64,000 nt of DNA from Rhizobium terrae (lineage in GTDB: Bacteria > Pseudomonadota > Alphaproteobacteria > Rhizobiales > Rhizobiaceae), in the NCBI RefSeq assembly GCF_003425685.1, contig NZ_QJKM01000020.1, positions 33,134-97,133 of the forward strand, read 5' to 3'. Position 1 is the stretch's first letter. The number at the start of each line of letters is the position of its first letter. The position numbers were made by a program, and so were the translations under genes. The notes under the pieces are model-generated. The model was not told the origin of the DNA. It was given only the letters and a program-made list of their open reading frames with translations, and did not search any database. Positions 18,169 through 27,898 of this stretch are shown piece by piece.

Positions 18169-19926
18169 ATGAATCTGTTCGCCGACTTCGAAATTAGAAT
18201 CAAGAACGCTTTGGAAACAATTGATATTGTGAAGGAAAAGCGAAGCGAAGTGGATTTCGGCCGTATCACGGTGGAACCGCCGCGCGATCAGACCCATGGC
18301 GACGTCGCCACCAATGCCGCCATGGTGCTGGCAAAGCCACTCGGCACCAATCCGCGTGCGCTTGCCGACGTGATCGCCGCCGCACTGCGCGCCGACCCCG
18401 ATGTCAGCGAGGTCTCGGTCGCCGGTCCGGGCTTCATCAATCTCCGCCTTTCGACCGGCTATTGGCAAAACCTGCTGGCCTCGATGATCAAGGCCGGCCT
18501 GAGCTATGGCCGCTCGACCCTTGGTCAGGGCAGGAAGGCCAATGTCGAATACGTTTCGGCTAACCCGACCGGCCCGATGCATGTCGGCCATTGCCGCGGC
18601 GCCGTTGTCGGTGATGCGCTAGCCAATCTCATGGAATTTGCCGGCTACGAGGTCGATAAGGAATATTACATCAACGATGCGGGCAGCCAGATCGACGTGC
18701 TGGCTCGTTCGGCCTTCCTGCGTTACCGCGAGGCGCTGGGCGAAGACATCGGCCAGATCCCGGAGGGTCTCTATCCCGGCGACTACCTTGTTCCGGTCGG
18801 CCGGGAACTGGCCGCCGAATATGGTCCGCGGCTGCACAACATGCCGGAAGAAGATTGGATGCCGATCGTCAAGGACAAGTCCATCGACATGATGATGGCC
18901 ATGATCCGCGACGACCTGCTTGCATTGAACGTCACCCACGACGTGTTCTTTTCCGAGCGTGCGCTGCATGCCAACGGCGCGCAGCGCATCCGCCAGGCGA
19001 TCAACGACCTGACCTTCAAGGGGCATGTCTACAAGGGCACTCTGCCACCCCCGAAAGGGCAGTTGCCGGAAGACTGGGAGGATCGCGAGCAGACGCTGTT
19101 CCGTTCCACCGAGGTGGGCGACGACATCGACCGGCCGCTGATCAAGTCGGACGGCAGTTATACCTATTTCGCGGCCGACGTTGCTTACTTCAAGGACAAG
19201 TACGACCGAGGCTACGACGAGATGATCTATGTGCTCGGCGCCGACCACGGCGGCTATGTCAAGCGCCTGGAGGCGCTGGCGCGGGCCGTATCCGGGGGGT
19301 CGGCCAAGCTGACGGTGCTCCTGTGTCAGCTCGTCAAGCTGTTCCGCAATGGCGAGCCTGTGAAAATGTCGAAGCGGTCGGGAAATTTCGTCACCCTGCG
19401 CGAGGTGGTCGACGAGGTCGGCCGCGATGCGGTGCGCTTCATGATGCTCTACCGGAAGAGTTCGGAGCCGCTCGACTTCGATTTCGCGAAAGTCACCGAG
19501 CAGTCGAAGGACAATCCGGTCTTTTACGTTCAATACGCCCATGCCCGCACCGCTTCGGTGTTCCGCCAGGCGAAGGACGCGTTTCCGGACCTTGATTTCG
19601 ATTCGCTCGACCTTGTGGGTTCGACGGCTCTGATCGACGACCCGAACGAGCTGCAGCTGATCGCAAAACTCGCCGAATACCCCAGAATCATTGAGGCTGC
19701 GGCCCAGGCGCAGGAGCCGCATCGGCTTGCTTTTTACCTGTATGATCTGGCAAGTTTCTTCCACGCGCATTGGAATAAAGGTAAGGAACAACCGGAATTA
19801 CGCTTTGTTAACGATAAAAACCGACAATTGAGCATTGCCAGACTTGGGCTGGTGCATGCTGTCGCCTGTGTTTTGAAGTCCGGACTTGCGATCACAGGCA
19901 CTGCGGCACCGGAAGAAATGCGGTAG
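18169..19926 (+). CDS. argS: arginyl-tRNA synthetase
   Basis: 585 residues. Class I synthetase for tRNA-Arg: N-terminal Add-1 domain (to about 110), PTGPMHVGHCRGA as HIGH motif near residue 132, VKMSKRSGNFV as KMSKS equivalent near 398, and C-terminal DALR anticodon-binding domain containing QYAHARTASVFR. ATG 18169 gives the usual family N-terminus MNLFADFE; an upstream in-frame ATG at 18160 is less likely. It is followed 66 bp later by the SPOR gene. Confidence 0.95.
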   Translation: MNLFADFEIRIKNALETIDIVKEKRSEVDFGRITVEPPRDQTHGDVATNAAMVLAKPLGTNPRALADVIAAALRADPDVSEVSVAGPGFINLRLSTGYWQNLLASMIKAGLSYGRSTLGQGRKANVEYVSANPTGPMHVGHCRGAVVGDALANLMEFAGYEVDKEYYINDAGSQIDVLARSAFLRYREALGEDIGQIPEGLYPGDYLVPVGRELAAEYGPRLHNMPEEDWMPIVKDKSIDMMMAMIRDDLLALNVTHDVFFSERALHANGAQRIRQAINDLTFKGHVYKGTLPPPKGQLPEDWEDREQTLFRSTEVGDDIDRPLIKSDGSYTYFAADVAYFKDKYDRGYDEMIYVLGADHGGYVKRLEALARAVSGGSAKLTVLLCQLVKLFRNGEPVKMSKRSGNFVTLREVVDEVGRDAVRFMMLYRKSSEPLDFDFAKVTEQSKDNPVFYVQYAHARTASVFRQAKDAFPDLDFDSLDLVGSTALIDDPNELQLIAKLAEYPRIIEAAAQAQEPHRLAFYLYDLASFFHAHWNKGKEQPELRFVNDKNRQLSIARLGLVHAVACVLKSGLAITGTAAPEEMR

Positions 19927-19992
19927 ATATCGCCCTCATTTCCCCACATTGCACTGGCAGATGCGTAGTAGTGTAGGTGAGTGGACGAGGTA

Positions 19993-22900
19993 ATGGCCGA
20001 TAACAACCTTGCGCGTAGCCGGAATGATGTGCCGGATTTCTTTGCCGATGACGATCCGCTGGCAGAACTCGCCCGCATCGTAGGTTATGACGATCTGCCG
20101 GTCGCGTCGAGGCCTGCGGCGGCTGCGCCGCAGATGGCCAAGCGTGAACCTGCCTTCAATCTCGAAGACGAGCTGTTGCGGGAGTTCGAGCGCTACGACG
20201 CGCCTCGTCTCGACCCGGTCCACGATATCGCGGTTGACGAAGCTCCGCGCCGCGGCATCGAGCCGCCGCCGGCTCTGTTCAATCCGTTCTCCGAACGGGA
20301 AGAGCCGCGTTTCGTTCCCGATGAACTTGAAGTATTCGAGGCGGATCAGGCGGACTCTGGCCGCGTGGATTTCGATGCGCTGCGTTACGACGAGCCGAAA
20401 GCCTCTCCGCAGGCATCCGCTGAAGCGCATCAGGCCGACGATCCTGCGCCGCAGCTTTCCGCTTCCGAGCCGATTGCCGAACAGCCTGTTGAAACCGCGC
20501 GTTTCGAACCGGTCTTCGATCTTCCCGACGCTCCCGTGGCTGGCCCGGTTTCCTCCGTGCCGGCCGCAGCGGTGGTCGAGGTCGAGCCCACTGTCGCCGA
20601 ATTCGATCTTGCCGCCGAGCTGGAAAGCTCGATCGGCGGCGAGCCGGTTGTCGCGGCCGAACCCGTATTCGTTGCCGCTCCCGAGCCCGAGGTGAAGCTG
20701 GAGCAGAAGCCGAAGGGCTACGTTCCGGGCTTCCGCATGCCGCTCGCCAATTTCAATCCGGCGCGCGACGTCGCGCCTGCATCCCCGCAGCCGCCGCCTG
20801 CCGTAGAAGCTCAGGTCGCGGCTGCCGCATTTTCGTGGAGCTCGGAAGCTTCCATCTCTCAGCCGAAGGAAGAGGCGCCCGTCCAAAAGCCGGCGCTTCC
20901 TGTCGATGCTCCGCAGCCGGCTCCTGTTGTCGCCCCGGTCTCCGCTGCAGCCGCCAAACCGGACGCTTCGCCGACATGGTCCGAAACGCCTCCGGCAAAG
21001 GACCGCTTCTCGACCCTCGACGAGCTGATCTATGACGTGCAGCGCTATTCCCTGCCGACGGCGGCCACGCCGTCACCGACGGCTCCGCTGACGTGGTCGC
21101 AGCCTGTCTCAGTCGCTCCCGCCGAACCCGTCGCGAACCCGGCCGTATCGGCGCCTGCCGCGGCGGCCGTCGCCGCTCCGGTCGCGGACGAGCCGACGCC
21201 CGCCGAGCAGGATCCGTTTGCCGACGACGCGTTCGAACTGTCGCTCGACGAGCTTGAACTCGATCTTGCCGATATCGTTGTCGAGGAAGCCGTCGCACAG
21301 CCGGCCGCCGCACCGGTCGCCAAGGCGGAAGAGCAGGCAGCTACAGCTAAGCCGGTCGTCGCGGCAGAACCTGCCGTACCGGTCGCCACCGCTCCCGTGG
21401 CCGCCGGGCCGGAGATGGCGGAGGATGTCGAAGCGGTCGCCGACCTGCCCTTCGATCCGGCGCAGATCGCCGATTCCGAAGATCAGGTGGAGGCGATCGC
21501 CGAGCTTGACGTACCCGCGCTCCCCGTCGAAGAACCCGAGCAGCCGCCGGCTTATCGTCCGGAATACGATCTCGACATCGATGCAGAACTGGCATCGCTG
21601 TTGATGACGCCGGGCAGGGCCGACGCCGCGCCGGTCGCCAAACCCGAGGTCGCCGTCACGCCGACTGTGGCGTTCTCGTCGTCCGATCGCCCGCCACAGG
21701 CCGCGCGTGCGCCGAACTATGCCGATCTTGATGATTTCGAGCGCGCGCTCGAAGAGGATTTCCGCCGCAGCCTGTCCGCGCCTCTGGCGCCTGCCGACCG
21801 CGAGGAACTGCATTATCCCGACGCCGATTATGTCGCGACGGTGGAGAATGCCCGTCGTTCGGTCCGCAGCTGGGCCGTGCCGCTGGTTCTGGCCGGCGTC
21901 GTCATTCTTGGCGGCGCGGGTGCCTATGCCTGGCTCGGCAACGGTGTGCGGGGCGTCGTGTCCGGTGGCGAGCCGGTCATCATCGCAGCCGATACCGATC
22001 CGGTGAAGGTCGCCCCCGAAAATCCGGGCGGCAAGACGGTTCCGAACCAAGACAAGGCTGTCTACGACCGCGTCGCCGGTCTGGCTCCCCAGGAGCCGAA
22101 GCAGCATGCGCTGATCTCCTCCAACGAACAGCCGGTCGATGTTGTCCAGAAGACGCTGATGCCCGACACGCTGCCGCTGGAAGGCGAAAACGACATCGAG
22201 CCGACGGATGTGGGCGAGACGCGGGATCCGCGCCTGCTGCCGCAGGAACAGCAGGCTGCCGCTTCTGCCGAACAGCAGCCGGTCACCGTCATGCCGCGCA
22301 AAGTCAAAACCATGATCGTGCGCCCGGATGGCAAGCTGGTGGAACAGGAAGCTCCGGTGCCGGCGCTCGCCGCACCGGAACCCGCGAAGCTTCCGCCTGC
22401 CGGCCAGAAGACCACGGAGGTGGCATCGCTGCCCGCCGCCAGCGCTCCCGCCCAGGCCAAATCGGCAACGGCTCAGCCCGCGCCGCCCGCAACGGGTGCA
22501 GGCCCGGCCGGCATCGTTCCGGTCTCCGCACCGGTCAACACGGCGGCCCCGTCGACAAACGGCGCCGCTCCGAGGGGCGGCCAGGTCGCTCCGCCTGCGG
22601 CGACGGCATCTCCCGCTCCGCTCGCACCATCCGCTCCCTTGGCTCCTGTCACGCCTGCCGCCACCCTCGCGCCTGTCCAGGCGACCTCCAGGGCACCGGT
22701 TCCGGCGGCCCGCCCGGCCGAACAGCCGGTCAACGTGGTCGCTGCGGTCTCCGACCAGGGTACCGTCCGCACACCGGGCCAGGCTCAGGCTGCATCGGCC
22801 CAGCCGGCTGCCGCATCCGCCCAGGTCGCCTCGCTCGGCGAGGGCGGTTACGTGATCCAGATCGCCTCCCTGCCGTCCCAGGCGGAAGCGCAGAAGTCCT

Positions 22901-23085
22901 ATCAGAGCCTGTCGTCGAAGTTCGGCAGCGTCATCGGCGGCCGCGGCGTCGATATCAAGGCCGCCGAAATCGCCGGCAAGGGCACCTTCTACCGTGTCCG
23001 CATCCCGGCCGGCAGCAAGAACGACGCGGTGGCGCTCTGCGAAAAGTATCGCGCGGCTGGCGGGAGCTGCCTGGTCGGCCGGTAA
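19993..23085 (+). CDS. SPOR domain protein, single-pass membrane
   Basis: 1030 residues. Residues 1-620 are an acidic Pro/Ala/Glu-rich disordered region with short conserved islands (PDFFADDDPLAELARIVGY; RYDAPRLDPVHDIAV; DELIYDVQRYSLPT). One membrane segment (AVPLVLAGVVILGGAGAYAWLG) is at about 628-650, then a long Ala/Pro linker, and the C-terminal SPOR domain (about 950-1030: YVIQIASLPSQAEAQKSY ... FYRVRIPAGSKNDAVALC). SPOR domains bind septal peptidoglycan with denuded glycans, so a cell-division or polar envelope role is likely. Conserved position between argS and nagZ. Confidence 0.9.
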   Translation: MADNNLARSRNDVPDFFADDDPLAELARIVGYDDLPVASRPAAAAPQMAKREPAFNLEDELLREFERYDAPRLDPVHDIAVDEAPRRGIEPPPALFNPFSEREEPRFVPDELEVFEADQADSGRVDFDALRYDEPKASPQASAEAHQADDPAPQLSASEPIAEQPVETARFEPVFDLPDAPVAGPVSSVPAAAVVEVEPTVAEFDLAAELESSIGGEPVVAAEPVFVAAPEPEVKLEQKPKGYVPGFRMPLANFNPARDVAPASPQPPPAVEAQVAAAAFSWSSEASISQPKEEAPVQKPALPVDAPQPAPVVAPVSAAAAKPDASPTWSETPPAKDRFSTLDELIYDVQRYSLPTAATPSPTAPLTWSQPVSVAPAEPVANPAVSAPAAAAVAAPVADEPTPAEQDPFADDAFELSLDELELDLADIVVEEAVAQPAAAPVAKAEEQAATAKPVVAAEPAVPVATAPVAAGPEMAEDVEAVADLPFDPAQIADSEDQVEAIAELDVPALPVEEPEQPPAYRPEYDLDIDAELASLLMTPGRADAAPVAKPEVAVTPTVAFSSSDRPPQAARAPNYADLDDFERALEEDFRRSLSAPLAPADREELHYPDADYVATVENARRSVRSWAVPLVLAGVVILGGAGAYAWLGNGVRGVVSGGEPVIIAADTDPVKVAPENPGGKTVPNQDKAVYDRVAGLAPQEPKQHALISSNEQPVDVVQKTLMPDTLPLEGENDIEPTDVGETRDPRLLPQEQQAAASAEQQPVTVMPRKVKTMIVRPDGKLVEQEAPVPALAAPEPAKLPPAGQKTTEVASLPAASAPAQAKSATAQPAPPATGAGPAGIVPVSAPVNTAAPSTNGAAPRGGQVAPPAATASPAPLAPSAPLAPVTPAATLAPVQATSRAPVPAARPAEQPVNVVAAVSDQGTVRTPGQAQAASAQPAAASAQVASLGEGGYVIQIASLPSQAEAQKSYQSLSSKFGSVIGGRGVDIKAAEIAGKGTFYRVRIPAGSKNDAVALCEKYRAAGGSCLVGR

Positions 23086-23124
23086 TTCCGGGATCGCCGG
23101 AAATACGTGACGAACGAAATCGGG

Positions 23125-23149
23125 ACGGGGCGCCGGGCGCCCCGTTTTT
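23125..23149 (+). terminator. intrinsic terminator after SPOR gene
   Basis: ACGGGGCGCC / GGCGCCCCGT with a single-base centre, followed by a TTTTT run. Confidence 0.8.
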
Positions 23150-23180
23150 CGTTGAGCACCGAATGTTCTAGGATCGTCCC

Positions 23181-24197
23181 ATGACCGAATCAAAAGCCAT
23201 GATCCTGGGCTCCAGCGGCCCGACCCTCACCGCCGATGAAATCGCCCTTTACCGCGACGAGCGCCCGTGGGGTTTCATCCTCTTTGCCCGCAATTGCGTG
23301 GAGCCGCAGCAGATCGCCGATCTCGTCTCGGCCATGCGCGACAGTGTCGGGAGGCCGGACGCGCCGGTCCTGATCGACCAGGAGGGAGGCCGGGTGCAGC
23401 GCATCCGTCCGCCGATGATCGAGAAATATCCATCGGCCGCCGCGCTGGGTGAGCTGTATCGCCGGGATCGCGACAAAGGGTTGCGTGCCGCCTGGCTGAT
23501 GTCCCGGCTGCATGCCTTCGACCTCACGAAGTTCGGCATCAACGTGGATTGTCTGCCAGTGCTCGACGTGCCGGTGGAAGGTGCCAGCAACGTCATCGGC
23601 GACCGCGCCTACGGTTTCGACCCGAAGGCGGTCGCCGAGATGGGCAAGGCTGCCGCGGAAGGCTTGAAGGCCGCCGGCATGCTGCCCGTCATGAAGCACA
23701 TTCCCGGCCATGGCCGCGGCATGGCGGACAGCCACCACGAGCTTCCGGTGGTGACGGTGTCGCGCGCCGAACTCGAAGCGCACGATTTCCTGCCCTTCGT
23801 CGCCATGAGGGACGAACTGATGGCGATGAGTGCCCATATCGTCTTCACGGCCATCGATCCGAGCGAACCGGCGACGATCTCGCGCAAGGTGATCGAGGAA
23901 ATCATCCGCGGCCATATCGGCTTTGACGGCCTCCTGATGTCCGACGATACCTCCATGAACGCGCTCAAAGGCACGATCGGCGAGCGTGCGGCACGGATAG
24001 TTGGGGGTGGGTGCGATATTGTCTTGCATTGCAATGGCGTCATGGACGAAATGAAGGCCGTTGTAAAAGAGGCGATCCCGCTGGCTGGTGAGGCGCTGAG
24101 GCGCGCAAAAGCGGTGGAGGCGGCTTTTGGTCCGGGAGACGATGCCGACGAAGATGCGATCCGCGCGGAGTTCCACGGCCTGCTTGCCGTTTCCTGA
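23181..24197 (+). CDS. nagZ: beta-N-acetylhexosaminidase NagZ
   Basis: 338-residue GH3 glycosidase. The diagnostic KHIPGHGRGMADSHHELPVV (His-containing acid/base loop) is at about residues 172-191 and the nucleophile region LLMSDDTSMNAL at about 252. It removes N-acetylglucosamine from anhydromuropeptides in cytoplasmic peptidoglycan recycling. AGGA lies 8 nt before ATG 23181. It is followed by scpA after 29 bp. Confidence 0.95.
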   Translation: MTESKAMILGSSGPTLTADEIALYRDERPWGFILFARNCVEPQQIADLVSAMRDSVGRPDAPVLIDQEGGRVQRIRPPMIEKYPSAAALGELYRRDRDKGLRAAWLMSRLHAFDLTKFGINVDCLPVLDVPVEGASNVIGDRAYGFDPKAVAEMGKAAAEGLKAAGMLPVMKHIPGHGRGMADSHHELPVVTVSRAELEAHDFLPFVAMRDELMAMSAHIVFTAIDPSEPATISRKVIEEIIRGHIGFDGLLMSDDTSMNALKGTIGERAARIVGGGCDIVLHCNGVMDEMKAVVKEAIPLAGEALRRAKAVEAAFGPGDDADEDAIRAEFHGLLAVS

Positions 24198-24226
24198 CGG
24201 TCCTCTCCGGAAAGAGGTTTGAAGGA

Positions 24227-25084
24227 ATGGCCACCAATACACCGCAAGACGCCATTCCGATGGACAAGCTCTGGCAGGATGGTGCAGAGCGTGCGAGCGG
24301 AGAGCCGTTATTGGTGATCGACGTCGGCGGTTTCGAAGGCCCGCTCGACCTGCTTCTACACCTTGCGCGCAATCAGAAGGTCGACCTCGCCCGTATTTCC
24401 GTGCTGGCGCTCGCCGAGCAATATCTGCAGTTCATCGAAAGCGCCCGCCGGGTCCGCATCGAGCTTGCCGCCGACTATCTGGTGATGGCGGCCTGGCTTG
24501 CCTACCTCAAGTCCAAGCTGCTGATCCCGCAACAGGCCAAGGGCGACGACGGGCCAAGCGGTGAGGAACTCGCCGCGACGCTGGCCTTCCGCCTGAAACG
24601 CCTGGAGGCGATGCGCGAGGCGGCGACCCGGCTCGTCAACCGCAACCGGCTCGGCCGGGATGTTTTCGCCCGCGGCGCGCCGGAACATATCCCGCACCGG
24701 ATGCAGTCCGCCTATGATGCGACGCTCTACGATCTTCTTTCGGCCTATGCCAACCTGCGCCAGCGCAATGCGGTTACCCAGGTGACGATCGAACGGCGCA
24801 AGGTATGGTCTCTGGTGGATGCGCGCGAACTCCTCACCCGCATGTTGGGCGAGATCGCCGACTGGACGACGCTGCAGCATTATCTCCTGCCGTATCTGCC
24901 GCCGGAGGACCGGGTGACCGCGACTGCGAGTGCGTTTGCCGCGGCGCTGGAACTGGTGCGCGAAGGCAGCCTGCAGATCCGCCAGGACGGCGCTTTCCAG
25001 CCGATCTATCTGCGCAAGGGGGAGGGGCGGCCGAGGCCCTTGGCGCCGGCCCCGGGAGGCGCTGGCCCGGGAGGCACTGATTGA
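24227..25084 (+). CDS. scpA: segregation and condensation protein A
   Basis: 285-residue kleisin of the Smc-ScpAB condensin. The N-terminal Smc-binding part has FEGPLDLLLHLARNQKVDL; a coiled region and C-terminal winged helix (VWSLVDARELLTRMLGEI) follow. The extreme C-terminus is Gly/Pro-rich (APGGAGPGGTD). It forms a ring with Smc and ScpB to organise replicated origins. Stop overlaps the TTG start of scpB. Confidence 0.93.
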   Translation: MATNTPQDAIPMDKLWQDGAERASGEPLLVIDVGGFEGPLDLLLHLARNQKVDLARISVLALAEQYLQFIESARRVRIELAADYLVMAAWLAYLKSKLLIPQQAKGDDGPSGEELAATLAFRLKRLEAMREAATRLVNRNRLGRDVFARGAPEHIPHRMQSAYDATLYDLLSAYANLRQRNAVTQVTIERRKVWSLVDARELLTRMLGEIADWTTLQHYLLPYLPPEDRVTATASAFAAALELVREGSLQIRQDGAFQPIYLRKGEGRPRPLAPAPGGAGPGGTD

Positions 25085-25794
25085 CGTCGAAAATGGATAA
25101 TCTGCCGGAGGCCCCGCAGGAAGGCGTCGGGCAGCAGCATTTCACGCTTGAGGAAGCGGAACGGATTGCCGAGGCACTGGTCTTCGCGTCGGCTGAACCC
25201 GTCTCGGAAGCCTTTCTGGCGGACAGATTGCCGCGCGGCACGGATGTGGCGGCGATCATGCAGAGCCTGATGGCCTCCTATGCGACCCGCGGCGTCAATC
25301 TCGTCCGCACCGGTGACCGTTGGGCCTTCCGCACCGCCGCCGACCTTTCCTTCGTGATCCGCAGCGAGGAAAACGAGGCGAAGAAATTGTCGCGCGCAGC
25401 GCTTGAGGTGTTGGCGATCATCGCCTATCACCAGCCGGTGACGCGCGCCGAGATCGAGGAGATCCGCGGCGTCCAGACATCGAGGGGCACGCTCGATGTC
25501 TTGATGGAGGCAGGCTGGGTGCGTTTTCGGGGGCGCCGCCGCACACCCGGCCGGCCGGTGACTTTGGGCACGACACCTGATTTCCTCGATCATTTCGGTC
25601 TCGAAGAACTGCGCGACCTGCCCGGTCTCGAAGAATTGAAGGGGGCGGGACTGCTTTCCGGCCGCATTCCGCCGGGCTTTGCAATCCCTGTCCCGCAGCA
25701 TGCCGACGAGCTTTCGGAGGACGAGGATCCGATCACCCAGCTGGACCTCGAAGAACTCGGCCTCCTCGCGCCGGGCGGCGGCGATCAGGAATAG
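25081..25794 (+). CDS. scpB: segregation and condensation protein B
   Basis: 237 residues. Two winged-helix domains: HFTLEEAERIAEALVFASAEP and SRAALEVLAIIAYHQPVTRAEIEEIRGV, the latter being the family's best-conserved stretch. TTG at 25081 overlaps the scpA stop (ATTGA), with GGGAGG 6 nt upstream, indicating translational coupling; ATG 25093 is the alternative. ScpB dimerises and binds ScpA. Confidence 0.93.
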   Translation: MTSKMDNLPEAPQEGVGQQHFTLEEAERIAEALVFASAEPVSEAFLADRLPRGTDVAAIMQSLMASYATRGVNLVRTGDRWAFRTAADLSFVIRSEENEAKKLSRAALEVLAIIAYHQPVTRAEIEEIRGVQTSRGTLDVLMEAGWVRFRGRRRTPGRPVTLGTTPDFLDHFGLEELRDLPGLEELKGAGLLSGRIPPGFAIPVPQHADELSEDEDPITQLDLEELGLLAPGGGDQE

Positions 25795-26022
25795 GACCGT
25801 ATTTTCCTCGTACCCCGGGATGTCGGGGCTTAAAGCGTCCGGCAAGGCGCCACGGCTGTCGTGGATCGTGTAAGGTCGAAAGGGTAGACGAGTAAGTGAA
25901 CCGGCAGTCTCCGCGCCGGTTGACGGGGTTCCGATACCGGTATTCCTGGAGGATATTTTGGTGTTTGAAAAAGCGCCATAAAGGGCTTACATCGGTATTA
26001 CGTTTCTAATGGAGTTGGACTT

Positions 26023-26247
26023 ATGGGTTCTTTCAGTGTGTGGCATTGGCTGATCGTTCTGGTCATCGTGCTCGTTCTTTTCGGACGCGGCAAGATTCCC
26101 GAACTGATGGGCGATTTCGCCAAGGGCATCAAGAGCTTCAAGAAGGGTATGTCGGACGACGACGCCCAGGAAGCAAATGGCGCGGCGACCACCGCAAAGA
26201 CGGTCGATCACAAGCCTGATGAGGTCAAGGAAACCAGCCGGTCGTAA
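26023..26247 (+). CDS. tatA: twin-arginine translocase subunit TatA
   Basis: 74 residues: one N-terminal membrane helix (WHWLIVLVIVLVLFG) followed by the FGRGKIPELMGDFAKGIKSFKKGM amphipathic-helix signature and a polar tail. TatA oligomers form the pore that passes folded proteins bearing RR signal peptides. It begins the tatABC operon; spacing to tatB is 32 bp. The 228 bp before it, after scpB, hold the likely promoter. Confidence 0.95.
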   Translation: MGSFSVWHWLIVLVIVLVLFGRGKIPELMGDFAKGIKSFKKGMSDDDAQEANGAATTAKTVDHKPDEVKETSRS

Positions 26248-26279
26248 GACCGGGTTGAAGGTTCCGGGAGCCTTATTGC

Positions 26280-27023
26280 ATGCTTGATATCGGCTGGACC
26301 GAGCTACTCGTCATCGCGATCGTCCTTATCGTCGTGGTCGGTCCGAAGGATCTGCCGCCCATGCTTCGGGCGTTCGGGAAGATGACGGCGAACCTGCGCA
26401 AGATGGCCGGCGAATTCCGAACGCAGTTCGATGAGGCATTGCGCGAGTCGGAGCTTGACGACGTACGCAAGACCATTTCGGATGCGCAGCGGCTGAACCC
26501 GACAAATGCCCTGCGCGATGCGATCAATCCGCTTCGCCAGATGGGGCAGGAGATCAAGGCCGACCTGCAGAAGGCGACGCAGATGCCGGGCGCGCCGGAG
26601 GCGAGCCCGGCGGATGTCGAGGCGCAGCAGGCGATCGAAGGTACGGCCGAGGGTGAGGCCGCGCCGGAAATTCCGATGAATTTCCCGTCGCCGGCGCCCG
26701 CGATGCCCTCAAGCCAGCCGACCGTTCAGGCGACCGCGGCTGCTCCCGCGCAATCCGGGCCGGCGTCGGCGCCAGCCGCATCCGCACCGGTCGCCGCCAT
26801 CGAAAAGCCCAAGCCCGCCCGCAAGCCTGCTGCCGCCAAGGCGAAGCCCGCCGCCGAACCGGCGCCTGTGCCGGCCGTGACGGGTGCCGTCGAAAAACCG
26901 AAGCGCAGCCGCGCCGCGGCCAAGCCTGCGCCTGTGGCCCAGGTGGCGGAGGCGGAGGCCGTCAAGGCGCCCGCCCGCAAGCGTGCGGCGAAGAAGACCG
27001 ATATGCCGAAGGATGACGCATGA
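26280..27023 (+). CDS. tatB: twin-arginine translocase subunit TatB
   Basis: 247 residues, with MLDIGWTELLVIAIVLIVVVGPKDLPPMLRAFGK at the N-terminus (membrane helix then conserved Gly-Pro hinge) and an amphipathic helix to about residue 80. The rest is a long Ala/Pro/Lys-rich tail (KPKPARKPAAAKAKPAAEPAP), longer than in enteric TatB but usual for rhizobia. TatB and TatC form the receptor for Tat signal peptides. The stop overlaps the tatC start as ATGA. Confidence 0.93.
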   Translation: MLDIGWTELLVIAIVLIVVVGPKDLPPMLRAFGKMTANLRKMAGEFRTQFDEALRESELDDVRKTISDAQRLNPTNALRDAINPLRQMGQEIKADLQKATQMPGAPEASPADVEAQQAIEGTAEGEAAPEIPMNFPSPAPAMPSSQPTVQATAAAPAQSGPASAPAASAPVAAIEKPKPARKPAAAKAKPAAEPAPVPAVTGAVEKPKRSRAAAKPAPVAQVAEAEAVKAPARKRAAKKTDMPKDDA

Positions 27024-27844
27024 GCGGTGACATCGAAGACAAGCCGCAGCCGCTCATCGAGCACCTAATGGAACTGCGCACGCGTCTGATCTGGTCGATC
27101 GGTGCGTTTTTCGTGGCGTTCGTCGTCTGCTTCTTTTTCGCCAAGCAGCTCTTCAACCTGCTGGTCGTTCCCTACAAATGGGCGGTCGTCTGGGCTCACC
27201 TGGATCTTGCAAAGTCGGAGCTGATCTACACCGCGCCGCAGGAGTTTTTCTTCACCCAGGTGAAGGTTGCGATGTTCGGCGCGCTGGTGATCGCTTTCCC
27301 GGTAATCGCCTCGCAGATCTACAAGTTCGTGGCGCCGGGTCTCTACAAGAACGAGCGGGCGGCCTTCCTGCCGTTCCTGATCGCTTCGCCCATCCTGTTC
27401 CTGATGGGCGGGGCGCTCGTCTATTTCTTCTTCACGCCGATGGTGATGTGGTTCTTCCTGGCCATGCAGCAGGCGCCGACCGAGGGCGAGGTCGGCATTT
27501 CGCTCCTGCCGCGCGTCTCGGAATATCTCAGCCTCATCATGACGCTGGTGCTTTCCTTCGGGCTGGTCTTCCAGCTGCCGGTCATCACCACCCTCCTGGC
27601 GCGCGTCGGCATTCTGAGCAGCACCTGGCTCAGGGAAAAGCGCAAATACGCGATCGTGCTGGCTTTCGTCGTCGCCGCGGTGCTGACCCCGCCCGACCCG
27701 ATGTCCCAGATCGGCCTTGCGCTGCCGACCATCCTTCTCTACGAGATTTCCATCTACGCCGCACGACTCGTCGAGCGCAAACGTGCTGAAGATGCTCTCC
27801 AGGAGCAGGCAGCGTCGGACGTTTCGGAAACCGAGAAGGCTTGA
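27020..27844 (+). CDS. tatC: twin-arginine translocase subunit TatC
   Basis: 274 residues, six predicted membrane helices. Conserved marks: N-terminal PLIEHLMELRTRLIWS, the periplasmic loop with YTAPQEFFFTQVKVAMFGALVIAFPV, LPFLIASPILFLMG, and AVLTPPDPMSQIGLALPTILLYEISI. It is the signal-peptide receptor core of the Tat complex. The start overlaps tatB by 4 bp. Confidence 0.96.
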   Translation: MSGDIEDKPQPLIEHLMELRTRLIWSIGAFFVAFVVCFFFAKQLFNLLVVPYKWAVVWAHLDLAKSELIYTAPQEFFFTQVKVAMFGALVIAFPVIASQIYKFVAPGLYKNERAAFLPFLIASPILFLMGGALVYFFFTPMVMWFFLAMQQAPTEGEVGISLLPRVSEYLSLIMTLVLSFGLVFQLPVITTLLARVGILSSTWLREKRKYAIVLAFVVAAVLTPPDPMSQIGLALPTILLYEISIYAARLVERKRAEDALQEQAASDVSETEKA

Positions 27845-27898
27845 GGTTTTTCTTCAGCCTATGATACGTGCGGCGTCTCGCGTTTAAGGCTAGGAACG

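Noticed and set aside
20000..23000. Long minus-strand open frames over the SPOR gene
   Set aside because: Shadow frames caused by high GC codon bias in the Pro/Ala-rich coding sequence.
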